A stretch of DNA of 64,000 nt from Leucobacter tenebrionis (GTDB taxonomy: Bacteria > Actinomycetota > Actinomycetes > Actinomycetales > Microbacteriaceae), in NCBI RefSeq assembly GCF_019884725.1, contig NZ_CP082322.1, forward strand, positions 2,418,001-2,482,000, written 5' to 3'. This document shows, one piece after another, positions 26,188-34,747 of this stretch. Numbering within the stretch: position 1 is the stretch's first letter; each line of letters starts with the position of its first letter. The notes beneath the pieces were generated by a model. It worked only from the letters and a program-made list of their open reading frames with translations, was not told the DNA's origin and did not search any database. The position numbers and the translations under genes were made by a program.

Positions 26188-26194
26188 GGGGCGC

Positions 26195-26890
26195 CTAACG
26201 GATGATGAGGTCCACGAGGATGTTCACGGAGTTGAGCAGCGACTGGCCCTTGGCCTTCGAGTAGTCGCTGTAGATGACCTCGACGGGTTGCTCGGCGTAG
26301 GGCAGGCCGGTCTTGCCGAGCTGCACGACGATCTCGGTGCCGTGCGCCATTCGATCCTGCCTCAGCTTGATCATGCGCAGCGCATCGTCGCGGATCACGC
26401 GCAGCCCGTTGTGGGCGTCGGTGAGGCGCGTATGCGTCGTGAGATTGGTCACCCAGACGGCGGTCTTCAGCACGATCCTCTTGAGCACGCCGGGGTCGGT
26501 GCGGTCGTCGAGGAATCGGGATCCGAACACGATCGCCAGATCCTCCGCTCGGGCCCGCTCGAGCATCGCCGCGGCGTCTTCGACGCGGTGCTGGCCGTCG
26601 GCGTCGAACGTGACCACATAGCGCGCCCCGCGCTCGAGCGCGTACTCGAAACCCGTCTGCAGGGCAGCGCCCTGGCCGAGATTGATCGGGTGGGTGACGA
26701 GGTGCGCGCCCGCGGCGGCGGCGATGGCTCCGGAGCCGTCGCGGGACCCGTCGTCGATGCACACGACCTGCGGAAACAGGGGCAGCAGCCCCCGCACCAC
26801 CTCCGCGATCACGGTCGCCTCGTTGTACAGCGGAATGACCACCCAGGTGTCGGCGGCAGGGGGGCGCTCACCCGCAGGTTCGAGGGACAT
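26195..26890 (-). CDS. Polyprenyl-phosphate glycosyltransferase (DPM1/DolP-mannose synthase-like GT2)
   Basis: A 231-residue GT2 enzyme without C-terminal membrane helices. The motifs are VVIPLYNEATVIAEVVRGLL, CIDDGSRDGSGAIA, INLGQGAALQTGFEYAL and the metal-binding TFDADGQHRVEDA, followed by VFGSRFLDDR. The family makes polyprenyl-phosphate mannose or glucose as donors for GT-C enzymes on the outer face. Here the adjacent DUF6541 protein would be a natural user. The ATG at 26890 overlaps a short palindrome ATACATGTAT; CAGAAT 6 nt upstream could be a leaderless -10 box. Confidence 0.86.
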   Translation of the reverse strand: MSLEPAGERPPAADTWVVIPLYNEATVIAEVVRGLLPLFPQVVCIDDGSRDGSGAIAAAAGAHLVTHPINLGQGAALQTGFEYALERGARYVVTFDADGQHRVEDAAAMLERARAEDLAIVFGSRFLDDRTDPGVLKRIVLKTAVWVTNLTTHTRLTDAHNGLRVIRDDALRMIKLRQDRMAHGTEIVVQLGKTGLPYAEQPVEVIYSDYSKAKGQSLLNSVNILVDLIIR

Positions 26891-26950
26891 ACATGTATTC
26901 TGACAGATAGGACTAGCGCGCTTTCTGGGGCGCGCGAAAGGTGTGTTTCT
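26891..26950. promoter_or_regulatory. Divergent promoter region between the GT2 operon and the aminotransferase
   Basis: The 60-bp gap must drive both strands. Minus strand: CAGAAT at 26897-26902, 6 nt before the GT2 ATG. Plus strand: TAGGAC near 26908 followed by an inverted pair GCGCGC (26917-26922 and 26932-26937) and then the short leader of the aminotransferase. The close packing suggests that the two directions share control. Confidence 0.4.
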
Positions 26951-28063
26951 ATGTCGACGGACTTCATCCCCGCAGCCAAGCCGATCGTCGGCGACGAGGA
27001 GCGAGAGGCAGTCGATCGGGTGCTGCGCTCGGGCATGATCGCGCAGGGCCCCCAGGTGGCCGCGTTCGAGCGGGAGTTCTCCGATCACTTCGTCGAGGGC
27101 CGCGACGTGGTCGCGGTGAACTCGGGCACCAGCGGTCAGCACCTCGGCCTGCTCGCAGCGGGGGTCGGCTCCGGCGACGAGGTCATCGTGCCCTCCTTCA
27201 CGTTCGCGGCGACCGGCAACTCGGTGGCGCTCACGGGCGCGACGCCCGTGTTCGTCGACATCGAGCCCGACTACTTCACCCTCGACCCCGAAGCGGTGCG
27301 CGCGGCCATCACCCCGCGCACGAAGGGCATCATGCCCGTGCACCTCTACGGTCACCCGTTCCTGGTCGACCGGATCGAGGCGATCGCCCGCGAGCACGGC
27401 CTCGCGATCTACGAGGACGCGGCACAGGCGCACGGCGCCTCCTGGAGCGGTCGCCCGGTCGGCACGATCGGCGACTTCGCGATGTTCAGCCTGTACCCGA
27501 CGAAGAACATGACGTCCGGCGAGGGCGGCATGGTGTCGTGCGCGAACGGCGAGCTCGCCCGCAACGTGCGTCTGCTGCGCAACCAGGGCATGGAGAAGCA
27601 GTACGAGAACGAGGTCATCGGCTTCAACGCCCGCATGACCGATATCCACGCCGCGATCGGGCGCGTGCAGCTCACGAAGGTCGACGGCTGGACCGCGCAA
27701 CGGCAGCGCAACGCGGCCGCCCTGAACGAGGGTCTCGCCGGTCTCGCCGGCGTGCAGACCCCGAAGGTCGCCGAGGGGGCCGTGCACGTCTACCACCAGT
27801 ACACCGTGCGTCTCGACGCCGGTGAGCGCGACCGCATCCACGTCGCACTCAAGGAGGAGCACGGGGTCGGATCGGGCGTTTACTATCCGATCCCGAACCA
27901 CCGGCTGCCCTCGCTGACGAAGTTCGCCCCCGGCCTCGACCTCCCCGAGACCGAGCGCGCGGCGCGCGAGGTGCTCTCGCTGCCCGTGCACCCCTCGCTC
28001 ACCGAGGGCGACCTCGAGCGCATCGTCGCGGCCGTCACCGCCGTGGTGAACGCCGGCGCCTGA
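26951..28063 (+). CDS. DegT/DnrJ/EryC1 sugar-nucleotide aminotransferase
   Basis: A 370-residue PLP enzyme of fold type I. It converts a keto sugar nucleotide to an amino sugar. The N-terminus AAKPIVGDEEREAVDRVLRS and MIAQGPQVAAFE are typical of the GnnB/WbpE/WlbC branch acting on 3-keto-GlcNAc nucleotides. Cofactor residues: Asp156 in IYEDAAQAHG, and the Schiff-base Lys185 in SLYPTKNMTSGEGG. YHQYTVRL and GVYYPIPNH complete the active site. A dehydrogenase of the matching Gfo/Idh/MocA type (37359) and an LpxA-like acyltransferase (23074) lie in the same locus. The exporter gene follows after 10 nt. Confidence 0.88.
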   Translation: MSTDFIPAAKPIVGDEEREAVDRVLRSGMIAQGPQVAAFEREFSDHFVEGRDVVAVNSGTSGQHLGLLAAGVGSGDEVIVPSFTFAATGNSVALTGATPVFVDIEPDYFTLDPEAVRAAITPRTKGIMPVHLYGHPFLVDRIEAIAREHGLAIYEDAAQAHGASWSGRPVGTIGDFAMFSLYPTKNMTSGEGGMVSCANGELARNVRLLRNQGMEKQYENEVIGFNARMTDIHAAIGRVQLTKVDGWTAQRQRNAAALNEGLAGLAGVQTPKVAEGAVHVYHQYTVRLDAGERDRIHVALKEEHGVGSGVYYPIPNHRLPSLTKFAPGLDLPETERAAREVLSLPVHPSLTEGDLERIVAAVTAVVNAGA

Positions 28064-28073
28064 TCCTCACCGC

Positions 28074-29870
28074 ATGAAACAGATCTGGATCACCCTCCGG
28101 CAGCTCCTCCCGCTCCTCCCGAAGGGCGCGCAGCGCTACTTCGCCATGTACATGGCGGTGACGAGCGTCATCACGATCCTGGACGCGATCGGGATCACGA
28201 TGCTCATGATCGTGATCCAGCCCGCCATCACGGGAGCACCGATCAAGCTGCCGGTGATCGGCGCCCTCTCGCCCGAGGTCGCTCCCGTGCTCGTGCTCAT
28301 CTCGCTCGCGCTCATGGTGACGAAGTCGGTGCTGAACATCGTGCTGCAGTGGTTCGCGACGCGGCGCTTCGCGCAGTACGAGCTCGCGATCGGCGACCGC
28401 CTGTTCCGCGCGTACATCGGCTCGAGCTGGGAAGAACGCTCGAAGCGCTCCGTCGCCGAGATCACGCGCATCGCCGACGCCGGCATCGCGAACACCATGG
28501 CCGGCTTCATCCTGCCGATCATGCGCCTGCCGAGCTTCCTCTTCACCTTCCTGTTCGCCCTCGGCGCGCTCGTGGTCTCGAACCCCGCGACCTCGGCGAT
28601 CGCCCTCGTCTACCTGTCGCTCGTCACCCTGCTCGTGCACTTCGTCGTCACGAGGAAGGCGCTCGAGGCGGGCCAGGTGAACCTCGACTACAGCTACCGC
28701 GTGGCGAACCTCATGACCGAGATGATCGAGGCGCTCAAGGAGCTCAGCCTGCGCAATCGGTTGAGCGAGGTGGCGGATCTCGTGACCGACAACCGCCGCC
28801 ACAGCACCCGGGCGCGCGCCAACGGCTCGTTCCTCGGCATCCTGCCCGGTTTCGCGTTCGAGGCCGCCCTCATCGGCGGCATCGTGCTCATCGGCGGGTT
28901 CGCGTACTTCCAGGGCGGCATGACCGCGGCGCTCACCGCCGTGGCCGCGTTCGCAGTGGCGGGCGTGCGCCTCATCCCGGCGATCACGGGGCTGCAGGGC
29001 GGCATCGTGCAGGCCACCGCCAGCATCCCGGGCGCGAACGACGTCGTGGGCGACCTCATCGCCGCCGAGCGCGACATGGAGACCTCGCAGACGCCGGCCG
29101 ACACCGCCGAGCTCGCGGAACGCCCGAAGCGGCTGCGTCTCGACGACGTGCGCTTCCGGTACCCGGGCGCCGACGCCGACGTGATCCGCGGCATGTCCCT
29201 CGAGATCCCGCTCGGCAGCTCGATCGGCATCGTCGGCCCCTCGGGCGCCGGCAAGTCGACCCTCATTGACCTGCTGCTCGGTCTCAGCCAGCCCTCATCG
29301 GGCGCCATCGAGCTCGACGGCGAGCCCCTGCGGTCGGTGCTGCGGCAGTGGCGCGGCCGCGTCGGCTACGTGCCGCAGCGAGTGGCGCTGTTCGACGGCA
29401 GCATCGCGCAGAACGTGGCGCTCACCTGGACCGACGCCGAGATCGATCGCGACCGCGTGGAGTACGCGCTGAAGCGCGCGCAGCTCGGGTCGCTCATCGC
29501 CGACCGTGCGAACGGCATCGACGAGCGCATCGGCGAGCGCGGCGTCTCGCTCTCGGGCGGGCAGCAGCAGCGGCTCGGGATCGCCCGCGCGCTCTACACC
29601 GACCCGCTCGTGCTGGTGCTCGACGAGGCCACGAGCTCGCTCGACACGAAGACCGAGGACGAGGTGACGAAGTCGATCAAGCAGCTGCAGGGCGAGGTGA
29701 CGCTCATCTCGGTGGCGCACCGCCTCTCCACGATCAAGGACTACGACCGCGTCTGCTATCTCGACGAGGGCGTCATCGTGGCGCAGGGCACCTTCGCCGA
29801 GGTCGCGCGCCAGCACCCCGCGTTCGGCGAGCAGGTCGCGCTGGCCGGTCTCGCGGGCGAGGTGCAGTAG
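28074..29870 (+). CDS. ABC exporter (fused permease-ATPase), flippase-like
   Basis: A 598-residue half-transporter. About six helices fill residues 20-310. The ATPase domain has GPSGAGKST at 388-396, the signature LSGGQ near 493, Walker B VLVLDEATSSLDT, and the switch VAHRLSTIKDYD. The architecture resembles PglK/WlaB lipid-linked oligosaccharide flippases, which are also encoded among glycosyltransferases. It probably moves a lipid-linked saccharide made by the surrounding enzymes, but a lipid or drug exporter cannot be excluded. It follows the aminotransferase on the same transcript and converges on a GT2 gene. Confidence 0.8.
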   Translation: MKQIWITLRQLLPLLPKGAQRYFAMYMAVTSVITILDAIGITMLMIVIQPAITGAPIKLPVIGALSPEVAPVLVLISLALMVTKSVLNIVLQWFATRRFAQYELAIGDRLFRAYIGSSWEERSKRSVAEITRIADAGIANTMAGFILPIMRLPSFLFTFLFALGALVVSNPATSAIALVYLSLVTLLVHFVVTRKALEAGQVNLDYSYRVANLMTEMIEALKELSLRNRLSEVADLVTDNRRHSTRARANGSFLGILPGFAFEAALIGGIVLIGGFAYFQGGMTAALTAVAAFAVAGVRLIPAITGLQGGIVQATASIPGANDVVGDLIAAERDMETSQTPADTAELAERPKRLRLDDVRFRYPGADADVIRGMSLEIPLGSSIGIVGPSGAGKSTLIDLLLGLSQPSSGAIELDGEPLRSVLRQWRGRVGYVPQRVALFDGSIAQNVALTWTDAEIDRDRVEYALKRAQLGSLIADRANGIDERIGERGVSLSGGQQQRLGIARALYTDPLVLVLDEATSSLDTKTEDEVTKSIKQLQGEVTLISVAHRLSTIKDYDRVCYLDEGVIVAQGTFAEVARQHPAFGEQVALAGLAGEVQ

Positions 29871-29886
29871 GGCGAACGCGACGGCT

Positions 29887-30969
29887 TCAGGCCCGCTTCA
29901 TCACGCGGTAACCGGCGAACAGCGTGCGGAACGGCGCCTGCGGGTGCAGCGCGTAGAAGAGGTTGCGGGTGAGCAGCGAGGCCGGGGAGAGGTAGGCGTG
30001 ACGCGCCTCGAGGGCTGCGATGATGCGCTCGGGGGTGGCTTCGGGATCGCGCAGCGCGTCGAAGACCGCGTGGTCGGCCCGCGAGAGCAGCCGTCCCACG
30101 CGGGGGGCCAGCCGTTGGAAGTGATGGAGCAGGCCGAGCAGTTCGTCGCGGTGCTCGGCGAGGTCTTCCGCGGTGCGCACTCGGGCGAGGATCGCGTCGA
30201 AGACATGGATGCGCACGAGCTTCGCGATGATCGAGGCGCGATCCGCGAGGGGAGCCTCCGCGAACCAGGGCAGGCTCTCCAGCTCGTCCATGAACGCGAA
30301 ATCCTGCGCGACGGGGCGGGCCGAGAAGGTGACGCGGTCGCCGGCGTCGTCGTTGATGACGTAGGCCGGGCCGTCGAGATCGTAGGCCAGCGCGTCGCTG
30401 GTGAACCAGACGGTGAGTGAGTACGTGAGATCCTCACCGGATGCGAGGCCCTCGGTGAGCCGCAGCCCTCCGAAGCGCTCCCTGCTGATGAGGCCGAGGG
30501 GTGCACTGCGGTAGGCGAGGCGGTCCTTGCGGGGGTGGAGGCGGCGCGTGCGTCGTCCGCCGCGCACGGGAGGGTAGGGGTCGGTCGATCCCGTCGCGAG
30601 CCGAATGCGGGCGAGCACGGCGTCGGCGCCGGTCTCGCGCTGCAGCGCGAGCCAGGAGTCGACGGCGCCCGGTGCGAGCTCGTCGTCGGAGCCCATCACC
30701 GAGATGAACGGCGCCGTCGACGAGGCGAAGCCGTGGTTCATCGGACCGGCCGGCGAGTGGATGCCGTCGGCGAGGTGCAGCAGGCGCAGCCGAGGGTCGT
30801 CGGCATACGCTCCGAGGTTCTCGCGAATGATCTCGGGGTCGATGTTGTGCGCGACCACGTTCACGCGCACGGGCGCCCGGGTGTGGTCGAGCACCGAGGC
30901 GGCGGCGCGGGCGACGGGTCGAGTGCGCGAGTGGACGGCGATGGTGAGGTCGACGAGCGGCTCGGTCAT
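29887..30969 (-). CDS. GT2-like glycosyltransferase, tandem paralogue 1
   Basis: A 360-residue GT-A-type protein. It starts VDLTIAVHSRTRPVARAAAS and has the acceptor-facing HSPAGPMNHGFASS and the metal-binding VMGSDDELAPGAVDSW. LASGEDLTYSLTVWFTS is probably the catalytic-base region (GEDL). It shares order and many residues with the next gene upstream (31016-32077), so the two are tandem duplicates, with PAGPxNHG, SDDxLxPGA, GLASGEDL and a C-terminal LTRN..F/L.LHxQ block in common. The -10 box TAGCAT sits 6 nt before the ATG, so the gene has its own leaderless promoter. Donor unknown. Confidence 0.75.
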   Translation of the reverse strand: MTEPLVDLTIAVHSRTRPVARAAASVLDHTRAPVRVNVVAHNIDPEIIRENLGAYADDPRLRLLHLADGIHSPAGPMNHGFASSTAPFISVMGSDDELAPGAVDSWLALQRETGADAVLARIRLATGSTDPYPPVRGGRRTRRLHPRKDRLAYRSAPLGLISRERFGGLRLTEGLASGEDLTYSLTVWFTSDALAYDLDGPAYVINDDAGDRVTFSARPVAQDFAFMDELESLPWFAEAPLADRASIIAKLVRIHVFDAILARVRTAEDLAEHRDELLGLLHHFQRLAPRVGRLLSRADHAVFDALRDPEATPERIIAALEARHAYLSPASLLTRNLFYALHPQAPFRTLFAGYRVMKRA

Positions 30970-30975
30970 GCTTCG

Positions 30976-30981
30976 ATGCTA
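30976..30981 (-). promoter_or_regulatory. -10 box of leaderless GT2 paralogue 1
   Basis: TAGCAT on the minus strand ends 6 nt before the ATG at 30969, without a ribosome binding site. Confidence 0.5.
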
Positions 30982-31015
30982 GTGCCCCCGCACCGCGGAC
31001 CGGCGGGTGCGACCC

Positions 31016-32077
31016 TCACACCGTCATGTCGCGCATGGTGCGGCGCGGGCCCTGGCGGTGCAGCGAGAGCAGTGGATTGCGGGTCAGGATCGCGTCGACG
31101 CCGCCGAGCCAGCGCGCTTCGAGCAGCGACATCACGAGCGCGGAGTCGGAGTCGGGACTGAGGGCCGCGTCGATCGCGGCTCGGTCGCGGCGGGAGAGGA
31201 GGGCGAGGGATCCGGGTGCCATGCCCTCGATGCGCCGCACCAGCGCGGCGAACTCCTGGCGGTGCGCCGCGAGCCCGCCCTCGCCGTGCAACCGGGCGAG
31301 CACCGCGTCGAAGAAGTGGAGCCTGAACACCTTCACCCCGAACACTCGCCGCTGACGGCGGCTCAGGCGGCGGAACCACCCTCCCTCGGCCACGACCTCG
31401 AGGAAGGCGAAGTCCTCATCGAGGCTGCGCCGCACCGCGGTGACCCGGTCTTCCGCGTCATCGCCGAAGACGTAGGCGGGCCCGTGGCGATCGTAGGCGA
31501 TCGAGGCGCCGCTGAACCAGATCCGCGCGGAGAGCTCGAGATCCTCACCCGAGGCCAGGCCGGGTGTGTACCGGAGGTCGTCGAAACGGGTGCGGGAGAG
31601 GAGCCCGACGGGCTCGTTGCGGTAGGGGAGCCGGTCGAGGACGGGGTCGAGGTTCCGCGTGCGCCCCGGTCGGGTCGGGGGCAGCGGATCCGGTGCATCC
31701 GATCCCGCGCGCTCGATCCGCGCGAGCACCGCCTCGGCCCCGGACGACGCGAACGCGAGCCAGGAGTCGAGCGCTCCGGGCCGCAGCGTGTCATCCGAGT
31801 CGAGGAACGAGAGGTAGGGGGCCGAGGCGTGATCGATGCCGTGGTTGCGGGGACCGGCGGGGGAGCGGATCCCGTCGTGCAGTTCGAGCAGGTCGACTCC
31901 GGGGTGATCCGCGAACTCTCCGAGGGCGGCGCGGATGCTCTCGGGGTCGGTGTTATGGGCGACCACGATCACGCGCACCGCTGCGGCCGTCGCGTCGATC
32001 ACCGAAGCGACGGCGCGCGTCACGGGCCGTGCCGGCGAGTGCACGGGAATGATGACGTCGACGGTGTGCTCGCTCAC
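31016..32077 (-). CDS. GT2-like glycosyltransferase, tandem paralogue 2
   Basis: A 353-residue GT-A-type protein and close relative of its downstream neighbour. It has VDVIIPVHSPARPVTRAVAS, IRSPAGPRNHGIDH, the metal-binding FLDSDDTLRPGALDSW and PGLASGEDLELSARIW. I place the start at GTG 32077 because TAGGAT on this strand ends exactly 7 nt before it. The ATG at 32086, three codons upstream, overlaps that -10 box and so could not be in its transcript. The same TAGGATGAGCG layout occurs before the gene at 56671. The two paralogues probably act on neighbouring positions of one glycan. Confidence 0.74.
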   Translation of the reverse strand: MSEHTVDVIIPVHSPARPVTRAVASVIDATAAAVRVIVVAHNTDPESIRAALGEFADHPGVDLLELHDGIRSPAGPRNHGIDHASAPYLSFLDSDDTLRPGALDSWLAFASSGAEAVLARIERAGSDAPDPLPPTRPGRTRNLDPVLDRLPYRNEPVGLLSRTRFDDLRYTPGLASGEDLELSARIWFSGASIAYDRHGPAYVFGDDAEDRVTAVRRSLDEDFAFLEVVAEGGWFRRLSRRQRRVFGVKVFRLHFFDAVLARLHGEGGLAAHRQEFAALVRRIEGMAPGSLALLSRRDRAAIDAALSPDSDSALVMSLLEARWLGGVDAILTRNPLLSLHRQGPRRTMRDMTV

Positions 32078-32084
32078 GACGCTC

Positions 32085-32090
32085 ATCCTA
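32085..32090 (-). promoter_or_regulatory. -10 box of leaderless GT2 paralogue 2
   Basis: TAGGAT on the minus strand overlaps the ATG at 32086 and ends 7 nt before GTG 32077. It decides between the two starts. Confidence 0.5.
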
Positions 32091-32268
32091 CTGGTCTGGA
32101 TATGGCACGGATACGTCGCTCACAGGAGCCTGTTCACGGCAGTTCTCCACAGTTTCTGGTTTCCAGCTTCGTGCCGGAGCGGAGCGTCGTATATTCGTTG
32201 GAATGGGTGCCTGCATCGGGCCCTCGGCCGAAAGATGGCCGGTCGCCGGTCTGCAGCTGAGGTGAGTG
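32091..32268. other. Gene-free stretch between two minus-strand glycosyltransferase genes
   Basis: About 180 bp without a convincing gene. The middle (about 32130-32210) is clearly less GC-rich than the rest of the window. Close to the downstream stop the segment GGCCGAAAGATGGCCGG could form a short hairpin. It separates the GT2 pair from the NYAGQG gene group and may hold the promoter of the former's own regulation or the terminator of the latter. Confidence 0.4.
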
Positions 32269-34746
32269 TCAGCGCCCAGAAGGGCGTTCGATCCAGCCGT
32301 CGATGAGCGCCCTCGCGCTGGCCTCGCCCGAGTGCACCCTGCGTACGAACGCGGGCCCGGCCGCGGCGATCCTCCTGGAGCGTTCCGGATCCCGGACCAG
32401 CCCCTCGATCACCTCTCGGAGCGTGTCCGGGGTCGCCTCGACGATGGGCAGCTCGATCCCGAAGTCGCGCAGCACCCGCTCGCGCACGAAGGGCAGCACG
32501 TGCCCCACGACGATCCTGCCGGCGGCCATCGCCTCGCACGCGGCGACCCCGTAGGAGCCCAGCCTGAACTGGTCGAGCACGATATCAGCGGCTGAGAAGA
32601 CGCGGGGCATCTCACTCGTCGGCACGGCCGTGATGAGCTCGTACTCGACCAGACCCTCGGCGACGAGCTCCGCGAGGGCGGGTTCGATACGGTCGCTGCC
32701 CTTCTGCACCGCGTTGCTCGACGCATGGATGACGCGCGCGGGGCCGCCGGACAGGACCGGCCCGTCGCTCGCGAATCGCTCCGGGTCGACCACCACCGGG
32801 CACCACGAGGCCGAGGGTACCTCGACGGCGAGATCGGGGGTTGAGATGAAGGTCGGGCGACGCAGGCGCCCGAGCAGTGCGAGGTTCTCGCGAGCGTCCT
32901 CGCGGAGGTCGTCGACTCTCGGATCGTCGAGATAGGGCGACCACGGGGTGAGTTCCATGTGGCGATCGGGATCGCGCACGTCGGTTCCGTGGCAGAGGAA
33001 CGCGACGGAGATCCCCTCAGCCTCGAGCGCCGCGATCTCGGCCTCGAGATCGCGCCCGAACCGCTTGCCGAACATCGAGCGCTCGGCCTCGACGAGCACG
33101 TGCGTGAAGCGCCGCGCGGCCTCCCACTCGGCCTCCGCCCACTCCGACGACGCGTTGACCGCGGCGATCGGCACCAGGGTGTCGGCCGGGAACGCGAAGC
33201 CGCCGGGCAGCTCGACCGCCATGTTGCGCGCCGCGATCCGCGAGTCAGCGGTCTCGAGCGCGCGGCCCCAGAGATATCCCTGACCCGCGTAGTTCGTGGG
33301 GGCGATGTAGACGCGCACCTCGGCCTCGGGCACGGTCGTGACGGGCGCCGACCCACCCCCCAGCAGTCGGCCGGCGAGTCGACCGACGAGGCCGTCGGGG
33401 TTGCGCGCCGCCGACTCCATGGTGCGCTGCGCCCAGCGCGGCATCTTGGAGCGATGCTTCACCGCCCAGCTCGCGATGGCACCGAAGAAGCCGCTCAGGT
33501 CCGGTCTCGGCTTCTGCTCGCCGGAGGCAGCAGAGCCGTCGGAGGCCGGGTTCTCGCCCGAGCCGTCAGGAGCGGAGCCGCCGTGGGCTGCGGCCGCCCC
33601 GCCGCCGACGCGCACGACCGTGTCGGCTACGCGCTCGGTAACCGAGCGCATGGAGTGGTGCGCGGCGGTCCACTCGGCCACCTGCCGGCGCTGCGCCGGA
33701 GTGCGTGGGTGATCCGCGATGTTCCGCATCGCCTCGGCGATCGCTGCCGGCGAGTAGTCGACGGCGGCCCCCACCGGCGCCTCGGCCGCGGCCCGCTCGA
33801 TGAACGGCGCGGTGGGACCCGGGCCGGCGAAGATGACCGGGCATCCCGTCGCGAGCGAGGAGTACGCCTTCGACGTGAACGCGTACTCGTAGCCGCCGCC
33901 CGGCCGCAGCGTCGCGAGGCTGGCGAGCGCCGACGCGAGCTGCGGGCGCAGCTCCTCGGCCGGCACCGCCTCCGCGAACTCGACCGCTGCGCCGACGCCG
34001 AGGTTCTCGGCGCGCTGCCGCATGGGCTCCTGCTCGGTGCTGTTGCCGATGAAGCGCAGCCGATACCCGGGGTGCGTGCGAGAGAACTCGGCGAACGCGT
34101 CGACCAGCACCTCGGCGCCGTGGAGGGGGGTGTAGGTGCCTGCGTAGATGAAGGTGCGTTCGATCTCGCGATCCTCGTATCCGAACACCTCCGTGTCGGC
34201 GCCGAAACCGGTCACCGCGATCGGCGCCCGCACCCCGAGTGCGCGTACGCGATCCACGACTCCCTGCGAGATCGTGACCATCGAGGCCGCACCGCGCATC
34301 GCGAACGTCTCGAGCCACCGCAGCACCCTGACCACGAGCCCCGAACTCGTCGCGTGGCCCGCCGCGTCCGACCAGATGTCGGCGGCGTCGTAGACGTAGG
34401 GGATGCGGCGGATCGCGCAGATCACCCGCACGACCGCGCCGGTGGTGGGCGGCGGCTCCACGAACACCGCCGCGGGGCGCTTCGCGAACAGCAGTCGGAA
34501 CGCGAGCGGGACGTCGAAGCTCATGTACTGCACGTAACCGCGCACATAGCCGCTCGCGTCGCGCAGCACCGGGAAGGTGCTGATCCGCTCGCCGCGCGAA
34601 CCCTCGCCCTGACCGGGCAGAGGCTTCGCGGTGAGCACCTCGACCTCGTGCCCCGCGCTCGTGAGCGCGTCGGCCACGCCGCCGAGGAAGAACGAGGCGG
34701 CCGAGGGCTCGGGGCGGTAGATTCGGGAGACGATGAGGAAGCGCAC
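32269..34746 (-). CDS. Fusion of a GT4 glycosyltransferase with a NYAGQG-type module
   Basis: An 825-residue two-part protein. Residues about 1-390 are a GT4-type enzyme: RFLIVSRIYRPEPSAASFFL, YDAADIWSDAAGHATSSGL, FIYAGTYTPLHGAEVLVDAF and GGGYEYAFTSKAYSSLATGC. A Gly/Ala/Pro-rich linker at about 395-435 follows. Residues about 490-825 repeat the module found alone in the two genes upstream: APTNYAGQGYLWGRALETAD, LCHGTDVRDPDRHME, STPDLAVEVPSASWCPVVV and DIVLDQFRLGSYGVAACEAM. The GTG at 34746 starts 1 nt after the previous stop behind a GGGGG ribosome site. Both halves look intact. It may add two sugars in succession. Confidence 0.8.
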   Translation of the reverse strand: MRFLIVSRIYRPEPSAASFFLGGVADALTSAGHEVEVLTAKPLPGQGEGSRGERISTFPVLRDASGYVRGYVQYMSFDVPLAFRLLFAKRPAAVFVEPPPTTGAVVRVICAIRRIPYVYDAADIWSDAAGHATSSGLVVRVLRWLETFAMRGAASMVTISQGVVDRVRALGVRAPIAVTGFGADTEVFGYEDREIERTFIYAGTYTPLHGAEVLVDAFAEFSRTHPGYRLRFIGNSTEQEPMRQRAENLGVGAAVEFAEAVPAEELRPQLASALASLATLRPGGGYEYAFTSKAYSSLATGCPVIFAGPGPTAPFIERAAAEAPVGAAVDYSPAAIAEAMRNIADHPRTPAQRRQVAEWTAAHHSMRSVTERVADTVVRVGGGAAAAHGGSAPDGSGENPASDGSAASGEQKPRPDLSGFFGAIASWAVKHRSKMPRWAQRTMESAARNPDGLVGRLAGRLLGGGSAPVTTVPEAEVRVYIAPTNYAGQGYLWGRALETADSRIAARNMAVELPGGFAFPADTLVPIAAVNASSEWAEAEWEAARRFTHVLVEAERSMFGKRFGRDLEAEIAALEAEGISVAFLCHGTDVRDPDRHMELTPWSPYLDDPRVDDLREDARENLALLGRLRRPTFISTPDLAVEVPSASWCPVVVDPERFASDGPVLSGGPARVIHASSNAVQKGSDRIEPALAELVAEGLVEYELITAVPTSEMPRVFSAADIVLDQFRLGSYGVAACEAMAAGRIVVGHVLPFVRERVLRDFGIELPIVEATPDTLREVIEGLVRDPERSRRIAAAGPAFVRRVHSGEASARALIDGWIERPSGR

Positions 34747-34747
34747 G

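Noticed and set aside
26889-26898. ATACATGTAT palindrome at the DPM-like GT2 start as an operator
   Set aside because: Ten base pairs overlapping a start codon is weak evidence, and no regulator gene is adjacent.
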